Origin: Paraconexibacter antarcticus
GTDB taxonomy: Bacteria; Actinomycetota; Thermoleophilia; Solirubrobacterales; Solirubrobacteraceae
DNA length: 64,000 nt
Direction of reading: 5' to 3'
NCBI RefSeq assembly: GCF_024220175.1
Contig: NZ_CP098502.1
Location: 1,922,001 to 1,986,000 of the forward strand
Shown here: positions 41,991-49,834 of the stretch, piece after piece
Position numbering within the stretch: the stretch's first letter is position 1
How the letters are laid out: the number at the start of each line of letters is the position of its first letter
The notes under the pieces: model-generated
Databases searched by the model: none
Seen by the model: only the letters and a program-made list of their open reading frames with translations
Told to the model about the DNA's origin: nothing
Program-made: the position numbers and the translations under genes

Positions 41991-43742
41991 GTGTTCGACG
42001 TCTTGTCCCTGCCCTTCGTCCAGCGCGGCCTCGTCGAGGTCCTGCTGCTCGCCGTCGGCGCCGGGGTCATCGGGACGTGGATCGTCCTGCGGGGGCTCTC
42101 GTTCTACGCCCACGCGGTGGGGACCGCGGCCTTCCCGGGGCTCGTCCTCGCCGACGGGCTCGCGTTCCCGGCGACGCTCGGGGCGGCGGGGACGGGGCTC
42201 GTCGTCGCGCTCGGGGTGGGCGCGCTCGCGCGGCGCGAGGGCGGTGCCGACCGCTACGACTCGCAGACCGCGCTCGTGCTCGTCGGCGCCCTGGCGGCGG
42301 GCGTCATCCTCGCGAGCGACGTCTTCCACTCCGGGGCGAACGTCGAGACGCTGCTCTTCGGCAGCCTGCTGCTCGTCGACGGGCACGACCTCGCGTTCGC
42401 GGCGGTCGCGAGCGCGCTGTCGCTGCTCGGCGCGTTCTTCCTCCACACGCGCTGGCTCGTCGTCGGCTTCGACGCGCGGACCGCGCCGTCGCTCGGCGCG
42501 CGCTCGCCGCTCCCGGACGCGATCCTCCTGGGGCTCGTCGCGCTGCTCGCGGTCGCGGCGCTCGCGACGCTCGGCGCGCTGCTGGCGACGGCGGTCCTCG
42601 TCGTCCCCGCCGCGACGACGCGCCTGGTCTGCCGGCGCCTCGGCCCGTGGCAGCTCGCGACGGTCGCCCTCGTCGCCGCAGAGGGGGTCGCCGGGCTGTG
42701 GCTCTCGGTCGAGTGGAACGCGCCGCCCGGCCCGGCGATCGCCGTGCTCTCCGGGGGGGTCTTCGCGGTCGTGGCCGCCGGGCGCGCCGCCGGGCTCAGG
42801 CCCCTGACGGCCGCGGCGGCGCTCGTGCTGCTCGCGGTCGGCGGCTCCGGCTGCGGGGCCCTCGAGGACGGCAGCGGGCACGGCGTCCGCGTCGTCGTCA
42901 CGACGACGCAGCTCGGCGACATCGTCCGCGAGGTCGGCGGCCCCGACGTCCGCGTGACGCAGATCCTCCACCCGAACACGGACCCGCACGACTACGAGCC
43001 CCGCCCGAAGGACGTGCGGGAGACCGCCCGCGCGAAGCTCGTCTTCGTCAGCGGCGACCGGCTCGACCACTGGATGGGGGACGTCGTCCACCAGAGCGGC
43101 GGGTCCCCGCTGGTCGTCGACCTGTCCACGACGCTCCCGGTTCAGCGGCCGGGAAAGACGAGCGGGCCGGAGGCCTCACGCCACGACCCGCACTGGTGGC
43201 ACGACCCGCGCAACGTCGAGGCCGCCGTCGGCGTCATCACCGCCCGGCTCGCCCGCGTCGCCCCGGCGGCCCGCGCCCGCCTGGAGCGCCGCGCCGGCGC
43301 CTACCGCCTCCGCGTCGAGCACCTGGACCGCGGGATCGCGCGCTGCTTCGCCGCCGTCCCGCCCGCGCAGCGGAGGCTCGTCACCGACCACGACGCCTTC
43401 GGCTACTTCGCCGCGCGCTACGGGATCCGGGTCGTCGGCGCCGTCATCCCGTCGCAGACGACCCAGGCGCAACCGTCGGCGCAGGCGATCAGCGACCTCG
43501 CCCGCGTCATCCGGCGCGAGCACGTCCGCGCCGTCTTCCCGGAGACGTCGCTGAACGCGAAGCTCGCCCACGCGATCGCCCGGCAGACGGGCGCCACCGC
43601 GGACCACGAGCTGTACGGGGACACGCTCGGCCCGGCGGACTCGGCCGGGAGCACCTACCTTGGGATGGAACGCGCGAACGCCGACGCCATGGTGCGCGGG
43701 TTCACGCAAGGAGCCGACCGGTGCACGATCCCGCTGACCTGA
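41991..43742 (+). CDS. ABC-3 permease fused to a metal-binding solute-binding protein
   Basis: 583 residues from GTG 41991. Residues 1-270 are an ABC-3 (ZnuB-type) permease with about 7-8 helices, including IVLRGLSFYAHAVGTAAFPGLV. A last hydrophobic segment (about 272-286) ends in a lipobox-like AVGGSGC (Cys288). Residues 298-583 are a cluster A-I (ZnuA-type) binding protein: DPHDYEP with His333, DPHWWHDP with His401, VTDHDAFGYFAARYGI, FPETSLN and ADHELYGDTLG. So permease and receptor are one chain with the receptor outside. Separate proteins are the rule in zinc/manganese systems. Confidence 0.88.
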   Translation: MFDVLSLPFVQRGLVEVLLLAVGAGVIGTWIVLRGLSFYAHAVGTAAFPGLVLADGLAFPATLGAAGTGLVVALGVGALARREGGADRYDSQTALVLVGALAAGVILASDVFHSGANVETLLFGSLLLVDGHDLAFAAVASALSLLGAFFLHTRWLVVGFDARTAPSLGARSPLPDAILLGLVALLAVAALATLGALLATAVLVVPAATTRLVCRRLGPWQLATVALVAAEGVAGLWLSVEWNAPPGPAIAVLSGGVFAVVAAGRAAGLRPLTAAAALVLLAVGGSGCGALEDGSGHGVRVVVTTTQLGDIVREVGGPDVRVTQILHPNTDPHDYEPRPKDVRETARAKLVFVSGDRLDHWMGDVVHQSGGSPLVVDLSTTLPVQRPGKTSGPEASRHDPHWWHDPRNVEAAVGVITARLARVAPAARARLERRAGAYRLRVEHLDRGIARCFAAVPPAQRRLVTDHDAFGYFAARYGIRVVGAVIPSQTTQAQPSAQAISDLARVIRREHVRAVFPETSLNAKLAHAIARQTGATADHELYGDTLGPADSAGSTYLGMERANADAMVRGFTQGADRCTIPLT

Positions 43743-44521
43743 CGACACCCACGCCGCCGCCGGCGACGGCCGCACCCGTGCTCCTGCGCGCGGCGGGCCT
43801 CGCCTGCGGCTACGGGGCGGGCGCCGTCCTCACCGGGGTCGAGCTGACGCTCCGTGCGGGGGACCGCGTCGCCGTCCTCGGCCCGAACGGCGGCGGCAAG
43901 ACGACGCTCTTCCGCACGTTGCTCGGCGAGCTCGAGCCCGTGAGCGGGACGCTCGAGCGGCAGGCACGCTGCGCCGTCGTCCCCCAGACCGAGCGCTCGC
44001 GGCTGGACTTCCCGGTCAGCGCGCTCGACGTCGCGCTCATGGGCGCGGTGTCGCGGCTGCCCTGGTGGCGACGGCCGGGCAAGGCCGACCGCCGGCTCGC
44101 CCGGGCCGCGCTCGGCCAGGTCGGCCTCGCCGAGCACGCGGACCGCACCTTCGGCGACCTCTCCGGCGGCCAGCGCCAGCGCGTGCTCGTCGCGCGGGCG
44201 CTCGTCCAGGACGCGCCGATCGTCCTCCTCGACGAGCCCTTCACGGGGCTGGACGCCGTCAGCGCGGACCGCCTCGAGCAGTTGCTGCTCCAGCTCGCCG
44301 ACGAAGGCCGCGGCCTGCTCATCGCGACGCACGACGTCGAGCAGGCGCGGCGGTGGGGGACGGTCCTCTGCCTGAACAAGCGCCAGATCGCCTACGGGCA
44401 CGCGGACGTCCTCACCCGCAGCGTCCTGGAGGCGACGTACGGCGGCGAGATCGTCGACATCGACTGCGCCGTCCACGGGCATCACGACGTCGTGCTGCCC
44501 GCCCACCACCACGAGCACTGA
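43721..44521 (+). CDS. Metal ABC transporter ATP-binding protein (ZnuC-like)
   Basis: 266 residues. Walker A GPNGGGKTT (54-62), Q-loop VVPQTER, signature LSGGQRQRV, Walker B VLLDEPFTGLD and H-loop ATHDVEQA. The C-terminus is His-rich (HGHHDVVLPAHHHEH), common in zinc or nickel systems. GTG 43721 overlaps the fusion gene by 22 bp and has AAGGAG about 8 bp before it. It powers the two permeases of this cluster. Confidence 0.93.
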   Translation: MHDPADLTTPTPPPATAAPVLLRAAGLACGYGAGAVLTGVELTLRAGDRVAVLGPNGGGKTTLFRTLLGELEPVSGTLERQARCAVVPQTERSRLDFPVSALDVALMGAVSRLPWWRRPGKADRRLARAALGQVGLAEHADRTFGDLSGGQRQRVLVARALVQDAPIVLLDEPFTGLDAVSADRLEQLLLQLADEGRGLLIATHDVEQARRWGTVLCLNKRQIAYGHADVLTRSVLEATYGGEIVDIDCAVHGHHDVVLPAHHHEH

Positions 44522-44533
44522 AGGCGCCCGGCC

Positions 44534-45418
44534 ATGCACCCGTCGCTCGCGCTGCTCACCTGGCTCACCGACCCGTGGACGGAGGCGCTCACGCGCCGCG
44601 CGCTGCTCGAGGTCGTGCTGCTCGGGATCGCGGGCGGGGCGCTCGGCGGCTGGGTCGTCTCGTTCAACCTCGGCTACAGCGCGGAGTCGCTCGCGCACGC
44701 CCTGCTGCCCGGGCTCGTCGGCGCGTCGCTGCTCGGCGCGCCGCTGCTGCTCGGCGGTGCGGCCGGGCTGCTCGTCGCGGCCGTCGCGGTCGCCGTCGCC
44801 GGCCGGATCCCGGGGCTCGACCGCGACACGGCCGTCGCCGTCGTCGTCACCGCGCTCTTCGGTCTCGGCGCGCTGCTCGCGCTCTCACCCGACACGCCCG
44901 CCGGCCTGCAGGGCCTGCTCTTCGGCGACGTGCTCGGGGTCAGCGACACCGACCTCGCGCTCGCCGGCGGCCTCGTCGTCGTCCTCGTCGGCGCGCTCAC
45001 GGTCCTGCACCCGCGGCTGCTCGTCATCGGCCTGGACCGGCTCAGCGCGCCCGCGCTCGGCGTGCGGACGCTCACGATGGACGTCACCGTCCTCGTCCTG
45101 CTCGCCGTCACGCTGCTCGTGGCGGTGCAGGGGCTCGGCAACCTCCTCGTCGTCGCGGTGCTCATCGCGCCGCCGTCCGCCGCCCGGCTGCTCACCCGGC
45201 GGATGGCGCCGATGCTCGTCGTCTCGTCGGCGATCGCCGTCGTCGGCGCGGTCGCGGGGCTGTACCTCAGCTACTACGCGGGGACGGCCGCCGGCGCCTC
45301 GATCGCCGCGGTGCTCGTGGGGACGTACCTCGTCCTCGCGGCGGGGACGGCGGCGGCCGCGGCGCTCACGCGGGCGCGGACGCGGCCGACCCCCGAGCCC
45401 GCGGGCGCGCCGGCCTGA
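44534..45418 (+). CDS. Second metal ABC transporter permease (ABC-3 family)
   Basis: 294 residues with about 8 helices. ALLEVVLLGIAGGALGGWVVSFNLGYSAESLAHALLPGLVGASLLG matches the N-terminal part of ZnuB/MntB permeases, followed by GLFGLGALLALSPDTPAGLQGLLFGDVLGVSDTDL-type segments. With the fused permease upstream this gives two different transmembrane subunits, suggesting a heterodimeric channel. ATG 44534 starts 12 bp after the ATPase stop. Confidence 0.9.
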   Translation: MHPSLALLTWLTDPWTEALTRRALLEVVLLGIAGGALGGWVVSFNLGYSAESLAHALLPGLVGASLLGAPLLLGGAAGLLVAAVAVAVAGRIPGLDRDTAVAVVVTALFGLGALLALSPDTPAGLQGLLFGDVLGVSDTDLALAGGLVVVLVGALTVLHPRLLVIGLDRLSAPALGVRTLTMDVTVLVLLAVTLLVAVQGLGNLLVVAVLIAPPSAARLLTRRMAPMLVVSSAIAVVGAVAGLYLSYYAGTAAGASIAAVLVGTYLVLAAGTAAAAALTRARTRPTPEPAGAPA

Positions 45419-45419
45419 C

Positions 45420-46469
45420 GTGCCGCGCCTCGCGCTCTGGCCCGCGACGGCCGCGGCGATCGTCGCGGGCGGGGTGCTGCTCGGCCAGGCCGGCCTGCCG
45501 TCGTCCTACCTGTTCGCCGCGCTCCTGCTCGGGCTGGCGCTCGCGCTGCGGCGGCCGGGCACGCTCGACGTGCAGCCCGTGTGGTTCCGGCGCGCGCAGG
45601 CCGTCGCGGGGGTGACGCTCGGCGCCTACCTGCAGACGTCGGCGCTGAAGGAGCTCGGCCACGACTGGCTGCCGGTGACGCTCGTGAGCGGCGCGACGCT
45701 CGCGCTGAGCCTCGGCGCCGGGGCGCTGCTCGCGCGGACGACGACCCTCGACGAGCCGACGGCGGCGCTCGGCCTCATCGCCGGCGGCGCCTCCGGCATC
45801 GTGGGCATGTCCGGCGAGCTCGGCGCCGACGACCGGCTCGTCGCGTTCATGCAGTACCTCCGCGTGCTCGTCGTCGTCGCGTCCACGCCGCTGTTCATCG
45901 CGATCGTCTTCCCGGGCGCGCATGCGGCATCAGGCGCGGTCGGCGCGGACGGGGGCCCGATCCTCGGCGACGCGCGCGGCTGGGTGCTGACGGCCGTGCT
46001 CGGGCTCCTCGGCGCGGTCCTCGCCGCGCGGGCCCGGCTCACGGCCGGCGTCCTGCTCGGCCCGATGCTCGTCACCGGCGTCGTCGTCCTCGCGGTCCCC
46101 GGAGGTGCGTTCACGGTCCCGCCGCTCCTGCGGGAGACGGCGTTCGCGACGATCGGCCTGCAGGTCGGGCTGCGCTTCACCGTCGACACGATCCGGCTGC
46201 TCGGACGGCTGCTGCTCCCCGTCGCGCTCGTCATCCTCGGGCTGCTCGTCGCCTGCTTCGGGCTCGCGCTCGCGCTGGCGGCGACGACCTCGGCCTCGCT
46301 CCTCGACGCGTACCTCGCGACGACCCCCGGGGGCCTCTACGCGGTGCTCGCCGTCGCGTCGGGCTCGGGGGCCGACACGACGTTCGTCGTCGCGGTGCAG
46401 TCGCTCCGCGTCGTCGTCATGGTCCTGCTCGCGCCGCTCGCGGTGCGCTGGTCGCTCGGGCGCCGTTAG
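45420..46469 (+). CDS. AbrB-family membrane protein
   Basis: 349 residues, about 10 helices, with the duplicated AbrB/ammonia-monooxygenase-like domain. The GGASGIVGMSGELGADDRLVAFMQYLRVL block (about 120-148) and the second TTPGGLYAVLAVASGSGADTTFVVAVQSLRVVVM block mirror each other. The family is poorly characterised; its name does not refer to the AbrB DNA-binding regulator. GTG 45420 follows the permease stop by 1 bp, so it belongs to the metal-transport operon. A transport role for a compound linked to metal supply is possible but unproven. Ends 3 bp into the convergent Fur-family gene. Confidence 0.85.
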   Translation: MPRLALWPATAAAIVAGGVLLGQAGLPSSYLFAALLLGLALALRRPGTLDVQPVWFRRAQAVAGVTLGAYLQTSALKELGHDWLPVTLVSGATLALSLGAGALLARTTTLDEPTAALGLIAGGASGIVGMSGELGADDRLVAFMQYLRVLVVVASTPLFIAIVFPGAHAASGAVGADGGPILGDARGWVLTAVLGLLGAVLAARARLTAGVLLGPMLVTGVVVLAVPGGAFTVPPLLRETAFATIGLQVGLRFTVDTIRLLGRLLLPVALVILGLLVACFGLALALAATTSASLLDAYLATTPGGLYAVLAVASGSGADTTFVVAVQSLRVVVMVLLAPLAVRWSLGRR

Positions 46470-46939
46470 CGGCGGGCGGTGCGGCGGCGGCCGCAGTCGC
46501 CGCAGGAGCCGTGGAGCACGATGTCGTGCTCGGCGACGTCGAACGCGACGCGGTCGGCGACCCGGTGGATCGTCCGCTCGAGCTCGTCGTCGGCGAAGGG
46601 AATGACCTTCTCACAGTCGTCGCAGACGAGGTGGTGATGGTGGTGGTGCCCGTCCGGGTGCACGGCCTCGTAGCGCGAGATCCCGTGCCCGACCTCGATC
46701 CGCGAGACGAGCTTCAGCTGCTCGAGCTCGTCGATGACGCGGTAGACCGAGGCGCGGGCGACGGGGCGGCCCCCGGCGCCCCGCAGCGCCTCCTCGATCT
46801 CGAGGGCCGAGAGCGCGCACGGCTGCTGCGCGAGCAGGTCGATGACGGCCTGCCGCGCGCCGCCGCGGCGGTACCCGGCGCCGGCCAGGCGCTCGGACGC
46901 GTGGTCGGCCCAGTCCAGCTGCTGGAGCTCGTCGGGCAT
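46466..46939 (-). CDS. zur: Fur-family metal regulator (Zur candidate)
   Basis: 157 residues. Winged helix RQAVIDLLAQQPCALSALEIEEAL and VARASVYRVIDELEQLKLVSRIEVG. The metal sites HPDGHHHHHH, CDDC and CGDC give the structural zinc (Cys-x2-Cys twice) and the His-rich regulatory site typical of Zur/FurB. A matching palindrome precedes the metal ABC operon 4.5 kb away, so zinc control of that operon is the simplest reading; manganese or iron is not excluded. It is co-oriented with, and 11 bp after, the TPM-like secreted protein gene. Confidence 0.85.
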   Translation of the reverse strand: MPDELQQLDWADHASERLAGAGYRRGGARQAVIDLLAQQPCALSALEIEEALRGAGGRPVARASVYRVIDELEQLKLVSRIEVGHGISRYEAVHPDGHHHHHHLVCDDCEKVIPFADDELERTIHRVADRVAFDVAEHDIVLHGSCGDCGRRRTARR

Positions 46940-46950
46940 CGCCCTCGATG

Positions 46951-47637
46951 CTACTCCCCGTCCTCGCCGTGCTCGCGGTCCTCGGCGTCCTCGCCGTCCT
47001 CGGCTCCGCGGCCGCGGGCGGCGGCGACACCGGCGGCGAGCGCGACGAGGAGGACCGGGACGCCGAAGATGATGAGCGGCGAGGTCGAGCTGTCGCGCTT
47101 GCCGCCGGCGCGGCCGGTGCCGCGGGCGACGGCGGGCACGGGCACGGGCGTCCCGTTCGCGGCGGTCAGGCGCCCGACGGCGAGCATCGCGGCGCGGGCG
47201 AGCCCGTCCCCGCCGGCGCCGGCCTCCGGCGTGATGCCGCTGAGCGCCGGGCCGGCCCGGTCGCCGAGGTTGTTGCCCCCGAGGCCGGCGGGGAGGACGA
47301 CGAGGACGCGCGGCTTCGTGTTGAAGCTCAGCTCCTGCGTCAGCAGATCGGCGTACTTCTGCGGATCGGTGAACAGCTGGGGGACGGCGCCCATGTCCGT
47401 CGTCGCCGCGATCATCGCGACCTTCAGGTGGAACCCCTTCGCCTTGGCCTGCTTCAGCATCCCGTCGAGGGCGGTGCGCAGGTCCTTCGCCGGGCCGTTC
47501 GGCGGGTAGGGGTAGAACGAGTCGCCGCCGATGAGGACGTCGCTCGCCGGGTCGCCGTCGGCGCGGGCGAGCGGCGGCGCGAGCGCGGGCAGCGCGGTCA
47601 CGGCACAGAGCAGCAGGGCGGCAAGGCGGACGCGCAT
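46951..47637 (-). CDS. Secreted, C-terminally anchored TPM-like protein
   Basis: 228 residues. Signal peptide (about 1-26), a central alpha/beta domain (about 30-160) with LIGGDSFYPYPPNG, KVAMIAATTDMGAVPQLFTDPQKYADLLTQEL and KPRVLVVLPAGLG, then a Gly/Ala-rich stretch, one transmembrane helix (about 188-206) and an acidic tail. The pattern recalls TPM-domain membrane proteins but I would not assign a function. It is followed 11 bp later by the Fur-family gene on the same strand. Confidence 0.72.
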   Translation of the reverse strand: MRVRLAALLLCAVTALPALAPPLARADGDPASDVLIGGDSFYPYPPNGPAKDLRTALDGMLKQAKAKGFHLKVAMIAATTDMGAVPQLFTDPQKYADLLTQELSFNTKPRVLVVLPAGLGGNNLGDRAGPALSGITPEAGAGGDGLARAAMLAVGRLTAANGTPVPVPAVARGTGRAGGKRDSSTSPLIIFGVPVLLVALAAGVAAARGRGAEDGEDAEDREHGEDGE

Positions 47638-47652
47638 CGCGCCGGAGCGTAG

Positions 47653-48321
47653 TCACGGACGCAGATGGGTGACGCCGCCAGGCGGGAAGGCGTACGTCGC
47701 GTGGACGGGGACGGCCGGGCCGGTGACGACGACGACCTGGCTGCGGGCGCGCAGCGGGATCGCGCGCGGGTCGCCCCGCCACCGGCGTCCGCCGACCCAG
47801 GCGCGCACCGGGCCCCGGAAGCCGAGCAGGCGGTCGCGGCCGAGGGCACGTCCCCAGACGGCGAAGAGGTCGCCCACCGTGGTGCGGGCGCCCGGTCGCA
47901 GTTCGACGACCCCCGTCGGCTCGGTCGTCCGCACGTCCGTCGTGCAGCGGGCGCCGGTGTCGACGCCGCCCCGCCGCCGGGCCCCGAGGACGCCGATGCC
48001 GGCGGGGACGATGACGACGCGGCCCGCCGCGAAGAGCTCGAGGTGCGCCTCGGCCCCCGGCCGCACGACGGGCCGGCGGCAGGGAAGCCCCGGCTGCGGG
48101 TGAGCGCCTGGCGACGGCCGGAAGCGCGGCCCGGCGCCGATCGGGACGGGGGTGGGGACGGCCGGCACGGTGCCGTCCGCGAGCGCACCCGCGGCGGGCG
48201 TCGCGGCGGCCGGCCGCCCGGGCGACCCGTCCCCGCAGCCCGCGAGGCCCGCGAGGCCCGCGAGGCCCGCGAGGCCCGTGAGGCCCGCGAGCGCGGCGAG
48301 GGTGACGAGCCTCCGGGTCAG
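47653..48321 (-). CDS. Lipoprotein with a 9-bp repeat tract in its signal peptide
   Basis: About 222 residues. The signal region LAALAGLTGLAGLAGLAGLAGC ends in a lipobox with Cys about 32. It is encoded by six tandem copies of a 9-bp unit (GCGAGGCCC on the plus strand, 48,238-48,292). The mature part is beta-rich, with RPGARTTVGDLFAVWGRAL and VRAWVGGRRWRGDPR, and no recognised domain. No ATG, GTG or TTG precedes the signal in frame; a CTG at 48321 overlaps the upstream gene stop (CTGA) and is the likeliest start by coupling. Confidence 0.65.
   Translation of the reverse strand: MTRRLVTLAALAGLTGLAGLAGLAGLAGCGDGSPGRPAAATPAAGALADGTVPAVPTPVPIGAGPRFRPSPGAHPQPGLPCRRPVVRPGAEAHLELFAAGRVVIVPAGIGVLGARRRGGVDTGARCTTDVRTTEPTGVVELRPGARTTVGDLFAVWGRALGRDRLLGFRGPVRAWVGGRRWRGDPRAIPLRARSQVVVVTGPAVPVHATYAFPPGGVTHLRP
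48238..48292. repeat. 9-bp tandem repeat tract
   Basis: Six head-to-tail 9-bp units (GCGAGGCCC with one variant) code for Gly-Leu-Ala steps in the lipoprotein signal peptide. Slippage here would lengthen or shorten the hydrophobic core by three residues without a frameshift. Confidence 0.8.
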
Positions 48322-48704
48322 CGCCCCGGGCCCGGGCCGGGCTCGGCGACCGGCCTGACCGCGAACACCGGGTTCTCGATGACGCCGAGGATCGCGCCGC
48401 CGGGCTCGCGGACCTCGCCGACCTTGATCCCCTCGCCGACCTCGGTGACGTCGGTCACCGCCTCGGCGCCCGCGGCGAGGAGGGCGGCGTGGGCGACGGC
48501 GGCGTCCGGCACGCCCCAGTAGGTGCGGGCGCCGTCCGCGGGATCGGCGCGCGGGTTGAGGCCGAGCTCGTACCCGCCGGCCTCGAAGCCGACGTAGAAC
48601 GGCTCGTCGAAGTACGGGCCGTGGCCGAGGAGGGCGGTGTACCACGCCTTGGACCGCTCGAGGTCCGGGGCGGGGTAGATGACGGTGCGCAGTCCGAGGA
48701 ACAT
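48318..48704 (-). CDS. VOC (glyoxalase/bleomycin resistance) family protein
   Basis: 128 residues of one VOC module pair: LRTVIYPAPDLERSKAWYTALLG, YVGFEAGGYELGLNP, YWGVPDAAVAHAALLAAGAE and ILGVIENPVF. The metal-binding positions are only partly conserved (the Glu of YELGL is present), so it may bind a ligand without catalysis. ATG 48704 is preferred; a GTG 18 bp upstream is possible. Its stop overlaps the lipoprotein start. Confidence 0.88.
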   Translation of the reverse strand: MFLGLRTVIYPAPDLERSKAWYTALLGHGPYFDEPFYVGFEAGGYELGLNPRADPADGARTYWGVPDAAVAHAALLAAGAEAVTDVTEVGEGIKVGEVREPGGAILGVIENPVFAVRPVAEPGPGPGR

Positions 48705-48791
48705 GGCAGCAGCATGGCGCACGCCGCGGCCGGTGTGGTGCGCTCGAGCGGCGCGGCGCTGCGAGCCGCGCGGTGCCCGTCGCGGGCTGAG

Positions 48792-49664
48792 CTACCAGCC
48801 GGTGGGGTGGCGGACGGCGAAGCCCGCGTTCGACCGCGGCGCCGTCTGCCAGCGCGAACCGGTCGTCCGCTGGCCGCTCGTGTCGAAGCGCAGACCCGCG
48901 ATGTACATGTAGACGTGCTCGTCGTTCGCGTAGATCGTGACCCAGCGGCCCAGGCCGGCGTCGCCCCACGTCGCGAGGTCGCCCGAGACCATCGTCGTGT
49001 CGAGCAGCCCGCCGCCGTGCAGCGCGTAGGAGACTGAGCCCGAGCAGTCGTAGGCGGTGTCGTCGAAGGACGCGTGGCCGCCGCCGTAGCGGTAGGGCGT
49101 GGTCGCGATCCGGTTCGCGGCGGCGATCATCGAGACGATGACGGCCGGGGCGCCGGCGGGGGCGACCGCGGTCACGCCGTCGGCCGCGAGGGTCGCCTGA
49201 CCGGTCGGGCCGGACGCGGGCGGGGTCGTCGTCGCGGGCGGCGTGGTGGCCGGTGTCGCCGCGGCGGCGGTCCCGGTGTCGCCCGTCATCGTCGCGCTGC
49301 CGAAGCCGGCGCCGCCGTCCGGGCCGCCCGCGCCGGCGGCAGGCGCCGCCGTGGTCGTGGCGACCGAGGCCTTGAGGGTCACGACCGTCGGCCGGTCCGC
49401 GACCCCGGTGACGCGGAGGGTCGCGACCTTCTGGAAGCGGCGCACCGCGGTGCGGGTGCCGCGGCCGAAGTCGCCGTCCGGGGCGGCGGCGAAGCCCGCC
49501 TTCGTCAGGAGCCGCTGCAGGCGCTTGACGTCGCTGCCGTGGCTGCCGAGGCGCAGGACGCGGTCCCCGAGCCGGCGCGAGGCCGCCTGCGCGGGCGCCA
49601 CCGACGCGCCCGCTCCGAGGGAGAGGCAGATCAGGAGGATCGCGCAGCGACGCAGACGGGTCAT
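48792..49664 (-). CDS. Secreted NlpC/P60 peptidase with PG-binding domain
   Basis: 290 residues from ATG 49664. Signal peptide (about 1-27), a peptidoglycan-binding_1 helical domain (about 30-95) with GSHGSDVKRLQRLLTKAG and DGDFGRGTRTAVRRFQ, a long Thr/Ala/Pro linker, and an NlpC/P60-like domain with the catalytic Cys in YDCSGSVSYALHGGG and a His in NDEHVYMYIAG. Such enzymes cut peptide stems of peptidoglycan. It shares a 170-bp divergent region with the HEPN-like gene; no ydaO aptamer is seen there. Confidence 0.88.
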   Translation of the reverse strand: MTRLRRCAILLICLSLGAGASVAPAQAASRRLGDRVLRLGSHGSDVKRLQRLLTKAGFAAAPDGDFGRGTRTAVRRFQKVATLRVTGVADRPTVVTLKASVATTTAAPAAGAGGPDGGAGFGSATMTGDTGTAAAATPATTPPATTTPPASGPTGQATLAADGVTAVAPAGAPAVIVSMIAAANRIATTPYRYGGGHASFDDTAYDCSGSVSYALHGGGLLDTTMVSGDLATWGDAGLGRWVTIYANDEHVYMYIAGLRFDTSGQRTTGSRWQTAPRSNAGFAVRHPTGW

Positions 49665-49834
49665 GTGCCCGCATTTCGGCGAACCTCCCCATCTCTCACC
49701 GAAGCTCCACACGAGTGCACACCTTTGGCGGCCCCGAAGCTGCAGCCTGGAGCCCGGAAGCTGCAGCTCGGACGGACTGCAACGTCCGTTGCGCCGACGA
49801 GGAAGCGCCCGCAGCGACCGCGAATCCGGCCCGC

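Noticed and set aside
49665-49834. Second ydaO aptamer before the NlpC/P60 gene
   Set aside because: The conserved GGGGGAACCA and GGGGCGAATC blocks are absent; only short direct repeats of AAGCTGCAGC are seen.
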